Below are positions 6,201-13,588 of a stretch of DNA of 32,818 bases, piece after piece (positions within the stretch are counted from its first letter, which is position 1; each line of letters starts with the position of its first letter). Both the position numbers and the translations under genes were made by a program. Source of the stretch: an uncultured bacterium (GTDB lineage: Bacteria > Planctomycetota > UBA1135 > GCA-002748355); contig CALLZN010000395.1 of NCBI GenBank assembly GCA_937858895.1, positions 1-32,818 on the forward strand, in the 5' to 3' direction. The notes below the pieces were generated by a model that worked only from the letters and a program-made list of their open reading frames with translations, had not been told where the DNA came from and did not search any database.

Positions 6201-8840
6201 GGCTGCGAAGGCAACGCTACCGAGCAGCTGCACGCGCAAACTCGCGCGGGGCACAAAGGTGAAGAGGATGTGCACGATGAGCCACGGCAGCGCGAGCAAG
6301 CAAATGACGAACCCGATCCGTTCCATCGACGACGACACCGAAGCGAGGCTCGGGTCGCGGACGGCGACGCCCAAGGCGGCATCCCCCCAACCATCGCCGG
6401 TCGGACGTACCCAAGCTTCGAAGGAGCCATCACCGAAAAAGCCCGCCGTCGTGGCAAAGCTCGACCTGCGCAGATCTTCGACCAATGCGCCAGGCAAGCG
6501 ACGCTCGACGTCGCCCTTCGTCGCGCGCTCGCGGCCATCGCGAAAGACGTGAAAGGACGCTCCCTCGATGGAGGCCAGCAAGGCAGGAGCCAGGCGAAAG
6601 GCCGTGGATCGGTCGGCCGCGACCACGACCGAAGAGTCGATTCCCGGGAGGTCGATGCCCCGCGGCACGCCGACAACGACGGTCCTCAACTCGATCGGAT
6701 ACGGTCCCTTGTGCACGAGGCGCAGCGAGCGCAGGGCCTTCCATTCCGGCACGCGGATGGCAACGCCCGGTGTCACTTGCGCCCCGCCGGCGCTCGTCTC
6801 CCATTCGTAGGCAATGCGCGCGAAGCGCTCGTTCGCATCGCCTTGCGTGAGGCGCAGCAACTCGCTGTTCGCGTCACGGCGGCGCGAGAAGACCTCGACT
6901 TGGTGCCGGAGCGGAAACGCCTGCTCCCGGCCATCCTCGGCCGTCAGCTCGAAGGACCCAACGACGGCTCCATCCTTGGTGGCGCGAAACTCGTCACCGG
7001 CAAGCCCGGCAGCGAGCAACCAAAGCCGGTCCACGCCCACGAGCGCCTCGGGGAGCGTGCAGGTCCAAGTCGCACCAGGATCGATCCTGACTCGCGAAGC
7101 GATGGGCCAAGGGCCGACGAGCTTGCTGCGCACGCCGGCACCGAGCCTCGAGACCGTTTCGAAGAAGAGGGGTCGCCACGCGTCACGCGCGTCGGCTCCA
7201 CGAGCGACGCAGCCTTCGACGACGACACGGACATCGTCATCGGCACGGATCGTGAACTCGCGAAGACCCACGGGCAGCGCGAAGTCGGCGCCCCAGACGG
7301 GACCACGAGAACTGCGCCGCGCATCCGCCTGCACTTCGCTGAGGCGCACACATTCGAGTTGGCTGCGCTCAGCTCCGACGTCGATCCACAGCCGTGGCGC
7401 CCGCGGCGTCGCGCTGTCATCGTGTTCTTCGATCCTCAGGCGCGCGGCCTCGTTCGCGCTTCGTGCAGACGACACGAGCAGGCGCAAGCGATCATTCGAT
7501 CGCACGTCCGCGAGCCCGACGCGGACACCTGCAGCATCGACATCGATGTCGTAGGGCCAAACGCGCATCGACGCCCCAAAGTCTCGCAGCGACCAACCGA
7601 AGGACGACGGCTGAACGGCCTGCAGGTCGATGAAGTCATACTCGACGGGTCGCCGCACGGTCGCACCCGAGAGGAGGTCGACGAGCGGAGCATCGCGACT
7701 CGGCCCTTCGAAGGCGCTGAGGCCGCCACGCTCCAGCGCCGGCAACTTGTCTTGCACGAAGTCGGCGATGCGCCGTGCGCGCGCCGCGAGTTCATCTACG
7801 CGTAGCTTCGCGACGAGGGCTGGCACAGCGAGCCCCATGGCTGCAACGAGGGTCGCAGCGATCCAAGTCAGCTTGCGTCGACCAGCGTGCTCCGCGATCG
7901 ATCGACGGTAGGCATGCTTGACGACCAGCAGCAGAAGCAACGCCGCCAGCGCCGGCAAGATCGTGGCCAAGAAGGCCAAGGCCGTGGAACCGAAGCGATT
8001 CTTCTCCGCACGCGTCTCCGTGCTGAGCGGCGCGATGCCGCCGAAAACCAAGCGACCAAAGTTGCGCGTACTAGCGGCCGGCGCGCCGCTGCCGACCCAA
8101 ACGAGGTAGTTGTAGTTTCCGCGCCCGGGGTCGCGGTCGCCATAGGCGAGGTTGAAGCCGATCTCCCTGGTGCCCGGCAAGAACCCCGGCAGGTTGTGCA
8201 GAGGAATGGCGGCCTCCAGCGAAGTCCCGCCCTGCTCGAGCTTGCGAGCAAGGCGAATGCCTGTGAAGCCGCGGTCTTCGATCGAGGAAGTCGAGCCGCG
8301 CACACCGAGCTTCTCGGGCCGGCCGATCGACGCCCAGGGTCGATGCACCGAGAAGGGCAGCAGCATCAACTGCAGGTCATCGTCGTTCCATGCATGCTCA
8401 CCCGCGGCGGCGTCCCGAAGATCACAGTCGAAGAAGAGTTCGAGCACATCCCCGCTCTGCCACGTCTCGCCGCGAACAGGTGCGAGCGGCCCGTCGTCGA
8501 CGATGTGCGCGTGCAGGTAGAGATGCGCTTCGTCATAGGCGAGCCGAACGAGCACGGAGGCGTCCTCGGGGCCAGACCAATCGATGTGATCGGTCGCGAG
8601 CAGTTGCGTACGGCGATCGAGGCGAAGGGGCTCGACTCCTGCCCACTCGGTCGCCTCGGCGTCGATGCGCGGCGGAGTCGGCAAGACCGCGATCGTCACG
8701 CGCGCTGCCGACGCTGCGTCTGCGCCTTGCGCGCCAGAGGCTCCAGGTCCTCGCGCTGCGCTAACGGCGGCGAAGAACGCGCCGATGAGGAGCGCCGACT
8801 TGACGCGCGGCGCGACCTGAGGAGACCAGAAACGACTCAC
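3207..8840 (-). CDS. Giant membrane sensor with CBM9-like, HAMP, GAF, GGDEF-like and sigma54 AAA+ domains
   Basis: An 1877-residue one-piece sensor and enhancer-binding protein. In order: signal peptide (~1-40); CBM9/DOMON-like domain (~46-268, PPRIDAEATEW, LYLHAHIVDD, GDVLELFFD); membrane segments ~285-308 and ~325-345; a beta-rich outside region (~346-840); membrane segments ~842-862 and ~868-892; a third outside region (~893-1153) opening with a coiled-coil-like stretch; membrane segment ~1155-1178; HAMP (~1176-1230); GAF (~1240-1370); a GGDEF-like domain (~1372-1515) with RLDAWTFELLLP where R.GGDEF is expected; the sigma54-interacting AAA+ domain (~1530-1775) with Walker A GETGTGKE (K1563), GAFTGA (1604-1609), Walker B LFLDEI (D1628, E1629) and WPGNVREL; and a C-terminal winged-helix-like segment (VSRRTATRDLNNWLELGRL, ~1836-1854) instead of a Fis helix. 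The membrane segments give a consistent topology with basic loops inside. It has no receiver domain, so signalling is probably direct. The start is GTG with a weak ribosome binding site; the next in-frame ATG would remove the CBM9 domain. Confidence 0.88.
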   Translation of the reverse strand: MSRFWSPQVAPRVKSALLIGAFFAAVSAARGPGASGAQGADAASAARVTIAVLPTPPRIDAEATEWAGVEPLRLDRRTQLLATDHIDWSGPEDASVLVRLAYDEAHLYLHAHIVDDGPLAPVRGETWQSGDVLELFFDCDLRDAAAGEHAWNDDDLQLMLLPFSVHRPWASIGRPEKLGVRGSTSSIEDRGFTGIRLARKLEQGGTSLEAAIPLHNLPGFLPGTREIGFNLAYGDRDPGRGNYNYLVWVGSGAPAASTRNFGRLVFGGIAPLSTETRAEKNRFGSTALAFLATILPALAALLLLLVVKHAYRRSIAEHAGRRKLTWIAATLVAAMGLAVPALVAKLRVDELAARARRIADFVQDKLPALERGGLSAFEGPSRDAPLVDLLSGATVRRPVEYDFIDLQAVQPSSFGWSLRDFGASMRVWPYDIDVDAAGVRVGLADVRSNDRLRLLVSSARSANEAARLRIEEHDDSATPRAPRLWIDVGAERSQLECVRLSEVQADARRSSRGPVWGADFALPVGLREFTIRADDDVRVVVEGCVARGADARDAWRPLFFETVSRLGAGVRSKLVGPWPIASRVRIDPGATWTCTLPEALVGVDRLWLLAAGLAGDEFRATKDGAVVGSFELTAEDGREQAFPLRHQVEVFSRRRDANSELLRLTQGDANERFARIAYEWETSAGGAQVTPGVAIRVPEWKALRSLRLVHKGPYPIELRTVVVGVPRGIDLPGIDSSVVVAADRSTAFRLAPALLASIEGASFHVFRDGRERATKGDVERRLPGALVEDLRRSSFATTAGFFGDGSFEAWVRPTGDGWGDAALGVAVRDPSLASVSSSMERIGFVICLLALPWLIVHILFTFVPRASLRVQLLGSVAFAAIVPLAIVSGFVNRLLEDNQAERQRESASADLDLALRRIDELGRELVHEASAQVERLRDLVGRNQEMDAVEVEKLISEQLAAARPKGFSESSFLACELADEDATGQVRRIVDRSESYLLGDTPLGPSVSVYLRWGKVFLGARADAAEGQPELRCAIGREVDASLLDAWVARGRLALFDLRGYPLGVGSAPPEHKDEADFAEQRCLPAARAELAACIEKLGEVVGPASFDLVAGARRQHVALHFLRDRAGTPVAVLGAFAIPERAQLPLFFADVGVPTFFWVVGSLLVVLVSFITLGVTGRISDPIDAMSSAAQALSAGDLDAQLRPVYGSDEIARLNEAFITMSLELRRRMEKQAHMNRAMARLSKLEIEAVVTEACSLFVEATGATAASVVVFDAQRRDEAWVASASFANGEARRSEAIIEVPPAVLRARGPTSFGDRAAPVLVLPLRLRDRHRALVVLALDPLTNEEVDLAYLQALVDQVAAALETARLYSLAIEDPSTGLPIPHWFQRRVAHEVERAQIEGGTVTLARLIVDAGTEADRHGVATSIARLLADVLAPPELATRLDAWTFELLLPGLGRGPAHDRLAEVQREVATFLQAQGVTEHAVRVCAATYPVDAVSAAFLERALEARQLGRAGAEPVAVVERGGGLFASQAMNVVLERLEKAAVSELSVLIEGETGTGKEVLADLCHALSARSKGPLVKVNCASIPESLLESALFGHERGAFTGAVDRHRGFFEQAHRGTLFLDEIGEMPLEVQAKLLRVLQDHSFHRVGGATTIEVDVRVVVATHRDLQALVHAGRFRQDLFFRLQGLRIHVPPLRERKEEIPYHVERLRARAGGTVPPLSVAALDALHAHSWPGNVRELENVVQRAFVLARGLRIEPEDLDLVSLDPPKDVAVRVPPVSDPVLAQPASREVGEARSQSERWHELCLYFQRDTSVRAEGLSPRRYCELFDVSRRTATRDLNNWLELGRLTCRGQKRALRYFLKAADYENDPL

Positions 8841-8874
8841 GGAGCGCAGAGTTTACCTGACGGCTCGGTGAGAT

Positions 8875-8898
8875 CCGCGCGCGGTTCAGCGCGCGCGG
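8875..8898 (-). terminator. GC-rich hairpin after the cold-shock gene
   Basis: A perfect 9-bp inverted repeat (CCGCGCGCG at 8875-8883, CGCGCGCGG at 8890-8898) with a 6-base loop lies 38 bases beyond the csp stop codon and 35 bases before the activator start. No T-run follows on the minus strand, so it could be a weak terminator, an mRNA 3' end stabiliser, or a leader structure of the activator gene. Confidence 0.4.
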
Positions 8899-8936
8899 AG
8901 ACGCCCACTCCGTCTCAGGAAAGAGCGCTCAGTCGG

Positions 8937-9200
8937 TCAACGAGCCTGCGATACGACATCGTCCTCGTGGACAGGAAGCGCGTTGCGAGGCGCCTCGAGG
9001 ATGCGCCTCACGTTGAGGGCGTGATAGCCCTTGTTTCCATTCTCGAGTTCGAACTCGACAGGCTCACCGTCTTGGAGGCACTTGAAGCCATCCTGCTCGA
9101 TGTTGCTGTAGTGAATGAAAATGTCTTCATCGACACCGTCCGTTCGAACGAAGCCGAAACCCTTCCTGTTGTCGAACCACTTAACGTGACCGAGAACCAT
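8937..9200 (-). CDS. Cold-shock domain protein (CspA family)
   Basis: A single-stranded nucleic acid binding protein of 87 residues. VKWFDNRKGFGFV contains the RNP1 motif (KGFGFV, residues 13-18) and DIFIHYS (26-32) is RNP2. Both are intact, so it should bind RNA and act as an RNA chaperone. It is longer than the usual 65-70 residues because of a C-terminal extension of about 20 residues (ILEAPRNALPVHEDDVVSQA). AGAGGT lies 7 bases before the ATG, a good ribosome binding site. It follows pnp on the same strand after a spacer rich in inverted repeats; PNPase and Csp proteins both act in RNA turnover at low temperature in other bacteria, so the proximity may be functional. Confidence 0.93.
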   Translation of the reverse strand: MVLGHVKWFDNRKGFGFVRTDGVDEDIFIHYSNIEQDGFKCLQDGEPVEFELENGNKGYHALNVRRILEAPRNALPVHEDDVVSQAR

Positions 9201-9487
9201 TGCGACTACCTCTTTGCACGACGAAAAGAACCACCGGGCCTATTCTAGGCCCGACAAACTCCCCCGTGGGGCGCCGGTCGTTGATCGAACGCAAACTTCT
9301 CGGTCCGTGACCGGCCCTACCCCACGGGCAGAACCGGTCGGCACGATGCGAAGCGCTTGGCTCCACGCCGTCCGATGGGACGATCATCGGCAAGCAACCG
9401 CGACGGGCCTTAGACTTTATCCGGACAAAACCCGTCCGCCCAAGGTGCAGGGGCGCAAAAGTCGAAGTTCGAGCGGCCTTGGCCAGC
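9201..9487 (-). promoter_or_regulatory. Structured spacer/leader upstream of csp
   Basis: This part of the pnp-csp spacer contains no gene but several inverted repeats. The largest has two stacked stems: CCCGTGGGG (9263-9271) with CCCCACGGG (9320-9328), and inside it GCCGGTC (9273-9279) with GACCGGC (9309-9315). Smaller ones are CGTCC-GATG-GGACG at 9369-9382, which competes with an alternative CCGATG/CATCGG pairing at about 9372-9390, and CGGAC/GTCCG at about 9422-9438. The csp mRNA of other bacteria often has a long structured leader, so this may be one; a separate small RNA is also possible. I could not identify a convincing promoter or a tRNA. Confidence 0.45.
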
Positions 9488-9532
9488 CCAGGCCATTCAT
9501 GAAACCGCAATCGGTATCCATGAATGGCCTGG
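9488..9532 (-). terminator. Strong hairpin after pnp
   Basis: CCAGGCCATTCATG (9488-9501) pairs over all 14 bases with CATGAATGGCCTGG (9519-9532), and the loop itself contains ACCG-CAAT-CGGT (9504-9515). It starts 9 bases after the pnp stop codon. No T-run follows on the minus strand, so it may be a Rho-assisted terminator, a 3'-end stabiliser or an RNase III type processing site. Confidence 0.6.
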
Positions 9533-9541
9533 CTCAGTAAC

Positions 9542-12500
9542 TTAGCTCGGGCTGCGCGTGCGTCGACGACGCGGTCGCGGCGCGTCTTCGACGACGTCAG
9601 CGCCAGCGTCCCCGTCGCGCGGACTCCGCTCGACGCGCCGGGCACGGCGCGGGCGGGCTTCGTCGGCGTCGCGCTCTACGGGTGCGCTGTCCTCGGTAGC
9701 ACGGCCACGGCGCGCTCGTGCCGGAGGCACGGGGCTCACCTCGTCGACCGCTGCCTTTGCCGCGCGCGGGCGCCGGGCAGGCGGCGGCGCTTCGGCCTCG
9801 AAGTCGTCATCGTCGTGAATGGCGACACGGGGTACCTCTCGGACGGCGGCCTCGTCGCGCGAACGACGCGGGCGGCGTCCGCCTTCACGACGCGGATCCG
9901 CACCCCGCGCCGGGGCGACACGTGGCGGAAGTTCATCGAAGTCAGGATCAGGCTGGGCGTCACGCCGCGGGGCTCGCGGTGCTTCCACGGGTTCGTCGCG
10001 CGCGTAGCGTTCGGTACGCGCCGGCCGACTTGGAGCGTCGTCGTCGCGGACCACGCGGTCTCGACCTCGCCCTTCGGGGCGACGGGCGGGAGCCAAGTCG
10101 CGGTCGTCCTCGAAGTCATCCCGCCCGCGACGACGCGACGGCTCGCCTTCGACGAAGTCGCGGGGTCCACGCGCGCGCTCGCCGCGGTCACGATCGCGCT
10201 CGCCGCGATCACGATCGCGCTCGCCGCGATCACGATCGCGCTCGCCGCGGTCACGCCCACGATCACCACGGTCACGTTCGCCGCGGCCAAGTTCGCCGCG
10301 GTCGCGTTCGCCGCGGTCGCGATCACCACGGTCACGTTCGCCGCGGTCGCGATCACCACGGTCACGTTCGCCGCGGTCGCGATCACCGCGGCCAAGTTCG
10401 CCGCGGTCACGTCCGCGCTCGCCGCGGTCACGATCGCGCTCGCCGCGATCACGATCGCGCTCGCCGCGATAGCGCGGCGCTTCGTCGACGTGATGCTTGC
10501 GCGCGGGGATCGCCGCGCGCGGTGCCTCGTCGTCGAAAGCGTCTCGTGAACGCGGACCACCACGCCGCGGCTCGTCGCGCAATCGCTCGCCACGTCCGCG
10601 GGCATCTCGGTCACGTCGCCCCTGGCCTTCGTAGCGATCTTCGACGATAGCGGCATCGCCATCGACGACGTCGCGGTCCACGTAGTCCCGGTCCACCTCG
10701 TCGTGGTCGACCACGTCACGGACTGGAACAGGACGCTCGTCACGATGACGCACGTCGCGATCCTCGCGTGAGCGGCGACGTGGACGCTCATCATCGTGGC
10801 TCGCATCGTCGCGCGCTCCACGCTCGTGACGCGGACCGCGCTCGGGGCGTTCGCCACGCTCTCGTCGCTCGCCACGCTCGGGGCGGGGGCCACGATCAGG
10901 GCGTGGGGCTCGCTCGCCTCGCTCGCCTACCTCGGCGGCGCCGCCTGCAAGCACGGCCTTGCGCGAGAGCTTGATCTTGCCGAGCGGATCGACGTCGAGG
11001 ACCTTGACTTCGATCTCGTCCCCCACTTGGACGACCTCGGTCACGGAGCGGATGAACTCATCGCTGAGCTCCGACACGTGGCAGAGGCCCTCTTGGCCCG
11101 GGAGGATCTCGACGAAGGCGCCGAACTCCTTGATCGAGACGACCTTGCCCTTGTAGACGCGGCCGACTTCGACATCGGCGGTCATGGCCTCGATCGTGCG
11201 AACAGCGTGGTCAACGCCCTTTGCGTCGAGGCCCGCGACGATGACGACGCCCGTGTCGTCGACGTTGATGCGGGTCTTGGTCTCTTCCTGCAAGCTCCGA
11301 ATGTGCTTGCCACCCGGACCGATGATCATGCCGATCTTCTCGGGGTCGATCTTGATGCGCACGAGGCGCGGCGCGTAAGCGCTGAGGCTCTCGCGCGGCC
11401 GGCGCAGCGAAGTGAGCATCTCCTTCAAGATGTGCACGCGGCCGACGCGGGCCTGCTCGAGGGCTTGCTCGAGCAGGGCTCTCGTCAAGCCCTTGCACTT
11501 GATGTCCATCTGCAAAGCGGTGATGCCGTTCTGCGTGCCCGTGACCTTGAAGTCCATGTCGCCGCAGTGGTCTTCCGAACCATGGATGTCGGACAGGATC
11601 GCGGTTTTGCGGCCTTCTTTGACGAGCCCCATCGCGATGCCAGCGACCGGCTGCCGAATTGGCACGCCAGCGTCCATGAGCGCGAGGGTGCCACCACAGA
11701 CGGTAGCCATCGAACTCGAGCCATTGGACTCGAGGATCTCGCTCACGAGGCGAATCGTGTATGGGAACTCTTCTGCGGTCGGCAGGACGCTCTCGAGGCC
11801 GCGCAAGGCCAGCGCGCCGTGACCGATCTCGCGACGACCCGGTCCACGAATCGGCTTGGTCTCGCCGACACTGAACGGAGGGAAGTTGTAGTGCAGCAGG
11901 AAGCGCCGCCGGGCCTCGTCGCCGAGACCGTCGACGATCTGCTCGTCGTCCTTGGTGCCGAGTGTCGCAACGACGAGTGCTTGCGTTTCCCCACGCGTGA
12001 AGACAGCCGAACCGTGCGCGCGCGGGAGCTCACCCACCGAGCACGTGATGGCGCGGATGTCGCCGAGGCCGCGCCCATCGGTGCGCTTGCCGTTGAGGAT
12101 GGACTCACGCTCCGCCCGTGACGTCAGCGCGTAGACATGCGCCTTGACGGCCTTCAGTGACTTGGCGGCGTCTTCACTGCTGAGCTTCGCAAAGGACTTG
12201 GCATAGAACTCAGCGATCTCGTCCTTGACGGCCGAGACGGCTTCTTTGCGTTCCTGCTTCGACCCCTCGGAGGTCACGGCATCCATGATCTTGCGGTAGT
12301 ACTTCTTCTCGATCGCCGCGTGGAGCTTTTCGTCGACGGGCGCCGGCGTGAAGACCATCTTCTTCTTGCCCGCCTTCTTGACGAGCTCGGCGATGATGGC
12401 GCAGATCTCGCGACAAGCCTCGTGGCCGGTCTCGAGCGCTTCGAGCATGGTCTCTTCGTCGAGCTCCTTTGCACCCGCCTCGACCATCGTGATCGCGTCT

Positions 12501-13042
12501 TTGGTTGCGGCGATGACGAGTTCGAGCTCGGACTTCTGACACTCGGCGGCGGTTGGGTTGATCACGAAGTGGTCATCGACCAGGCCGACGCGACATGCGC
12601 CCATCGGCCCTTCGAACGGAATCGTGCTGATGTTGACCGCCGCGAAGGTGCCGATCATTGCCGCGATGTCGGGGTCGTTTTGACCGTCGTAGCTCAGGAC
12701 GGTAACCATGACCTGGACGTCGTCCTTGTAGCCGTCCGGGAAGAGCGGACGCAAAGGACGATCGATGAGACGCGAAGTCAGCGTCTCCTTGTCCGTCGGA
12801 CGCGCTTCACGCTTGAAGAAGCCACCGGGAAACTTGCCAGCGGCATAGGTCTTCTCGCGGTAGTCGACGGTGAGGGGGAAGAAGTCGAGTCCTTCCCGCG
12901 GCGCTGCGCTCTGCACGCAGGCCAAGATGACGGTTTCGCCAAAAGTCACGAGGACTGCGGCGTCTGCTTGCTTGGCAAGGCGACCGGTCTCGAGGACCAA
13001 CTTGCGCCCTGCAAGCTCTCGTTCGATGCGAACGACTTTCAT
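9542..13042 (-). CDS. pnp: Polyribonucleotide nucleotidyltransferase with a long charged repeat tail
   Basis: PNPase degrades RNA 3' to 5' phosphorolytically and can add tails. Residues 1 to ~697 are a complete enzyme: RNase PH domain 1, the helical linker, RNase PH domain 2 from about residue 322, KH (PEKIGMIIGPGGKHI, ~566) and S1 (~620-690, GKVVSIKEFGAFVEILPG). SDIHGSEDHCGDMDFKV holds D491, D497 and K499, matching the metal-binding D486, D492 and K494 of the E. coli enzyme. About 470 residues of Arg/Asp/Glu/Gly/Pro-rich sequence follow, making 1166 residues against the usual ~700. The ATG at 13042 has AAGGA nine bases upstream and begins the conserved MKVVRIE; the open frame continues further upstream without homology. 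It is 546 bases downstream of rpsO, the classical rpsO-pnp order. Confidence 0.97.
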   Translation of the reverse strand: MKVVRIERELAGRKLVLETGRLAKQADAAVLVTFGETVILACVQSAAPREGLDFFPLTVDYREKTYAAGKFPGGFFKREARPTDKETLTSRLIDRPLRPLFPDGYKDDVQVMVTVLSYDGQNDPDIAAMIGTFAAVNISTIPFEGPMGACRVGLVDDHFVINPTAAECQKSELELVIAATKDAITMVEAGAKELDEETMLEALETGHEACREICAIIAELVKKAGKKKMVFTPAPVDEKLHAAIEKKYYRKIMDAVTSEGSKQERKEAVSAVKDEIAEFYAKSFAKLSSEDAAKSLKAVKAHVYALTSRAERESILNGKRTDGRGLGDIRAITCSVGELPRAHGSAVFTRGETQALVVATLGTKDDEQIVDGLGDEARRRFLLHYNFPPFSVGETKPIRGPGRREIGHGALALRGLESVLPTAEEFPYTIRLVSEILESNGSSSMATVCGGTLALMDAGVPIRQPVAGIAMGLVKEGRKTAILSDIHGSEDHCGDMDFKVTGTQNGITALQMDIKCKGLTRALLEQALEQARVGRVHILKEMLTSLRRPRESLSAYAPRLVRIKIDPEKIGMIIGPGGKHIRSLQEETKTRINVDDTGVVIVAGLDAKGVDHAVRTIEAMTADVEVGRVYKGKVVSIKEFGAFVEILPGQEGLCHVSELSDEFIRSVTEVVQVGDEIEVKVLDVDPLGKIKLSRKAVLAGGAAEVGERGERAPRPDRGPRPERGERRERGERPERGPRHERGARDDASHDDERPRRRSREDRDVRHRDERPVPVRDVVDHDEVDRDYVDRDVVDGDAAIVEDRYEGQGRRDRDARGRGERLRDEPRRGGPRSRDAFDDEAPRAAIPARKHHVDEAPRYRGERDRDRGERDRDRGERGRDRGELGRGDRDRGERDRGDRDRGERDRGDRDRGERDRGELGRGERDRGDRGRDRGERDRDRGERDRDRGERDRDRGERARGPRDFVEGEPSRRRGRDDFEDDRDLAPARRPEGRGRDRVVRDDDAPSRPARTERYARDEPVEAPRAPRRDAQPDPDFDELPPRVAPARGADPRREGGRRPRRSRDEAAVREVPRVAIHDDDDFEAEAPPPARRPRAAKAAVDEVSPVPPARARRGRATEDSAPVERDADEARPRRARRVERSPRDGDAGADVVEDAPRPRRRRTRSPS
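10175..10470 (-). repeat. Tandem repeats coding the PNPase RDRGE tail
   Basis: Within the 3' part of pnp, a 21-base unit (GERDRDR, 7 residues) occurs in near-perfect tandem at 10175-10258 and again at 10415-10470. Between them a 30-base unit repeats exactly at 10321-10350 and 10351-10380, with a variant at 10261-10290, coding the decapeptide pattern GDRDRGERDR. Both lengths are multiples of three, so expansion or contraction keeps the frame. Near-identity of the copies at the DNA level suggests recent duplication or homogenisation. Confidence 0.9.
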
Positions 13043-13505
13043 GTTTTTCTTTCCTTCAATCTGGCGGCAAGCAATCTGGCAGCAAGGGCTGCTAGCGACA
13101 TAGGGCCGCTTGGGCCTCGAGCCTGGGTCACCCGCAGGGCGCTCAGGGAACGAAGCACGCCGAGACGCCCCCGCAATCGGAGCCTCGTCTCGCTTCGCCC
13201 TCCACGCTGGAGGACGATCCTTTGAATCTTCTGGAACGCGCCGCCCGAGCAACGCTCGCTGCGGCACCGCGCTCGCCGCGGTTACTTCTATCGGTGTAGT
13301 GCCGATCTCGACATCTCGGTCGCGGATCGACGGGGGTTGACTGAGAGACGCTGGCCGCGGAGCTGTCCGAGGCCATCGCTGGTTGCTAGTTCTGAGATCA
13401 GAGACGCCGGGGTTTTCTTTGCCGGGGTCTTCGAGTTGTTGTCGGGGTTAGTTCTGGGCGCTTGGGCCCTGTGAGTGATTCTGCTAGGCGCTGTGACCCG
13501 GCTCG
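13043..13505. other. rpsO-pnp spacer
   Basis: No gene is convincing in the spacer between rpsO and pnp. A small inverted repeat ATCGG/CCGAT lies near 13292-13308, and a short duplicated CCGGGGT element near 13411-13437. Promoter elements for pnp cannot be assigned by eye. Such a spacer usually holds a pnp promoter and processing hairpins in other bacteria; here I only see the weak repeats listed. Confidence 0.4.
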
Positions 13506-13565
13506 GCGGGACCATGCTAGGCGGGACCATGCTAGGCGTGACCATGCTAGGCCGCTCGGCCGAGC
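13506..13565. repeat. Three 15-base tandem repeats plus 12-base palindrome
   Basis: GCGGGACCATGCTAG is repeated at 13506-13520 and 13521-13535, with a one-base variant (GCGTG...) at 13536-13550. A perfect palindrome GCTCGGCCGAGC follows at 13554-13565, 23 bases beyond the rpsO stop codon on the minus strand. The palindrome could be part of the rpsO terminator, although there is no T-run. The function of the tandem repeats is unknown. Confidence 0.7.
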
Positions 13566-13588
13566 ACCATGCTGGCGAACAGGCCCTT

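Noticed and set aside
5013..7805. Plus-strand frame of 930 residues across the activator
   Set aside because: Antisense to the activator, which has clear domain motifs; shadow frame.
9201..9541. Possible tRNA or tmRNA in the pnp-csp spacer
   Set aside because: A GTTCGATC piece looked like a T-loop, but the 5-bp T-stem does not form and no cloverleaf can be drawn.
9181..9645. Minus-strand frame spanning the end of pnp, the spacer and the start of csp
   Set aside because: It overlaps two well-supported genes in another frame and crosses both hairpin regions.
10175..10470. Possible CRISPR array or minisatellite of non-coding type
   Set aside because: Units are in tandem without spacers and lie inside pnp in frame, so they are coding repeats.
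9524..10549. Plus-strand frame with Ala/Ile/Val/Thr repeats resembling membrane segments, antisense to the PNPase tail
   Set aside because: The repeats are the complement of the RDRGE coding repeats, so hydrophobicity is an artefact of the antisense frame.
13043..13267. N-terminal extension of PNPase from an upstream start
   Set aside because: The extra 75 residues lack homology and the ATG at 13042 has a good ribosome binding site and the conserved MKVVRIE start.
13288..13545. Small minus-strand frame starting MVTPSMVPPSMVPPS
   Set aside because: The start is only the translation of the 15-base repeats, with no ribosome binding site or homology.
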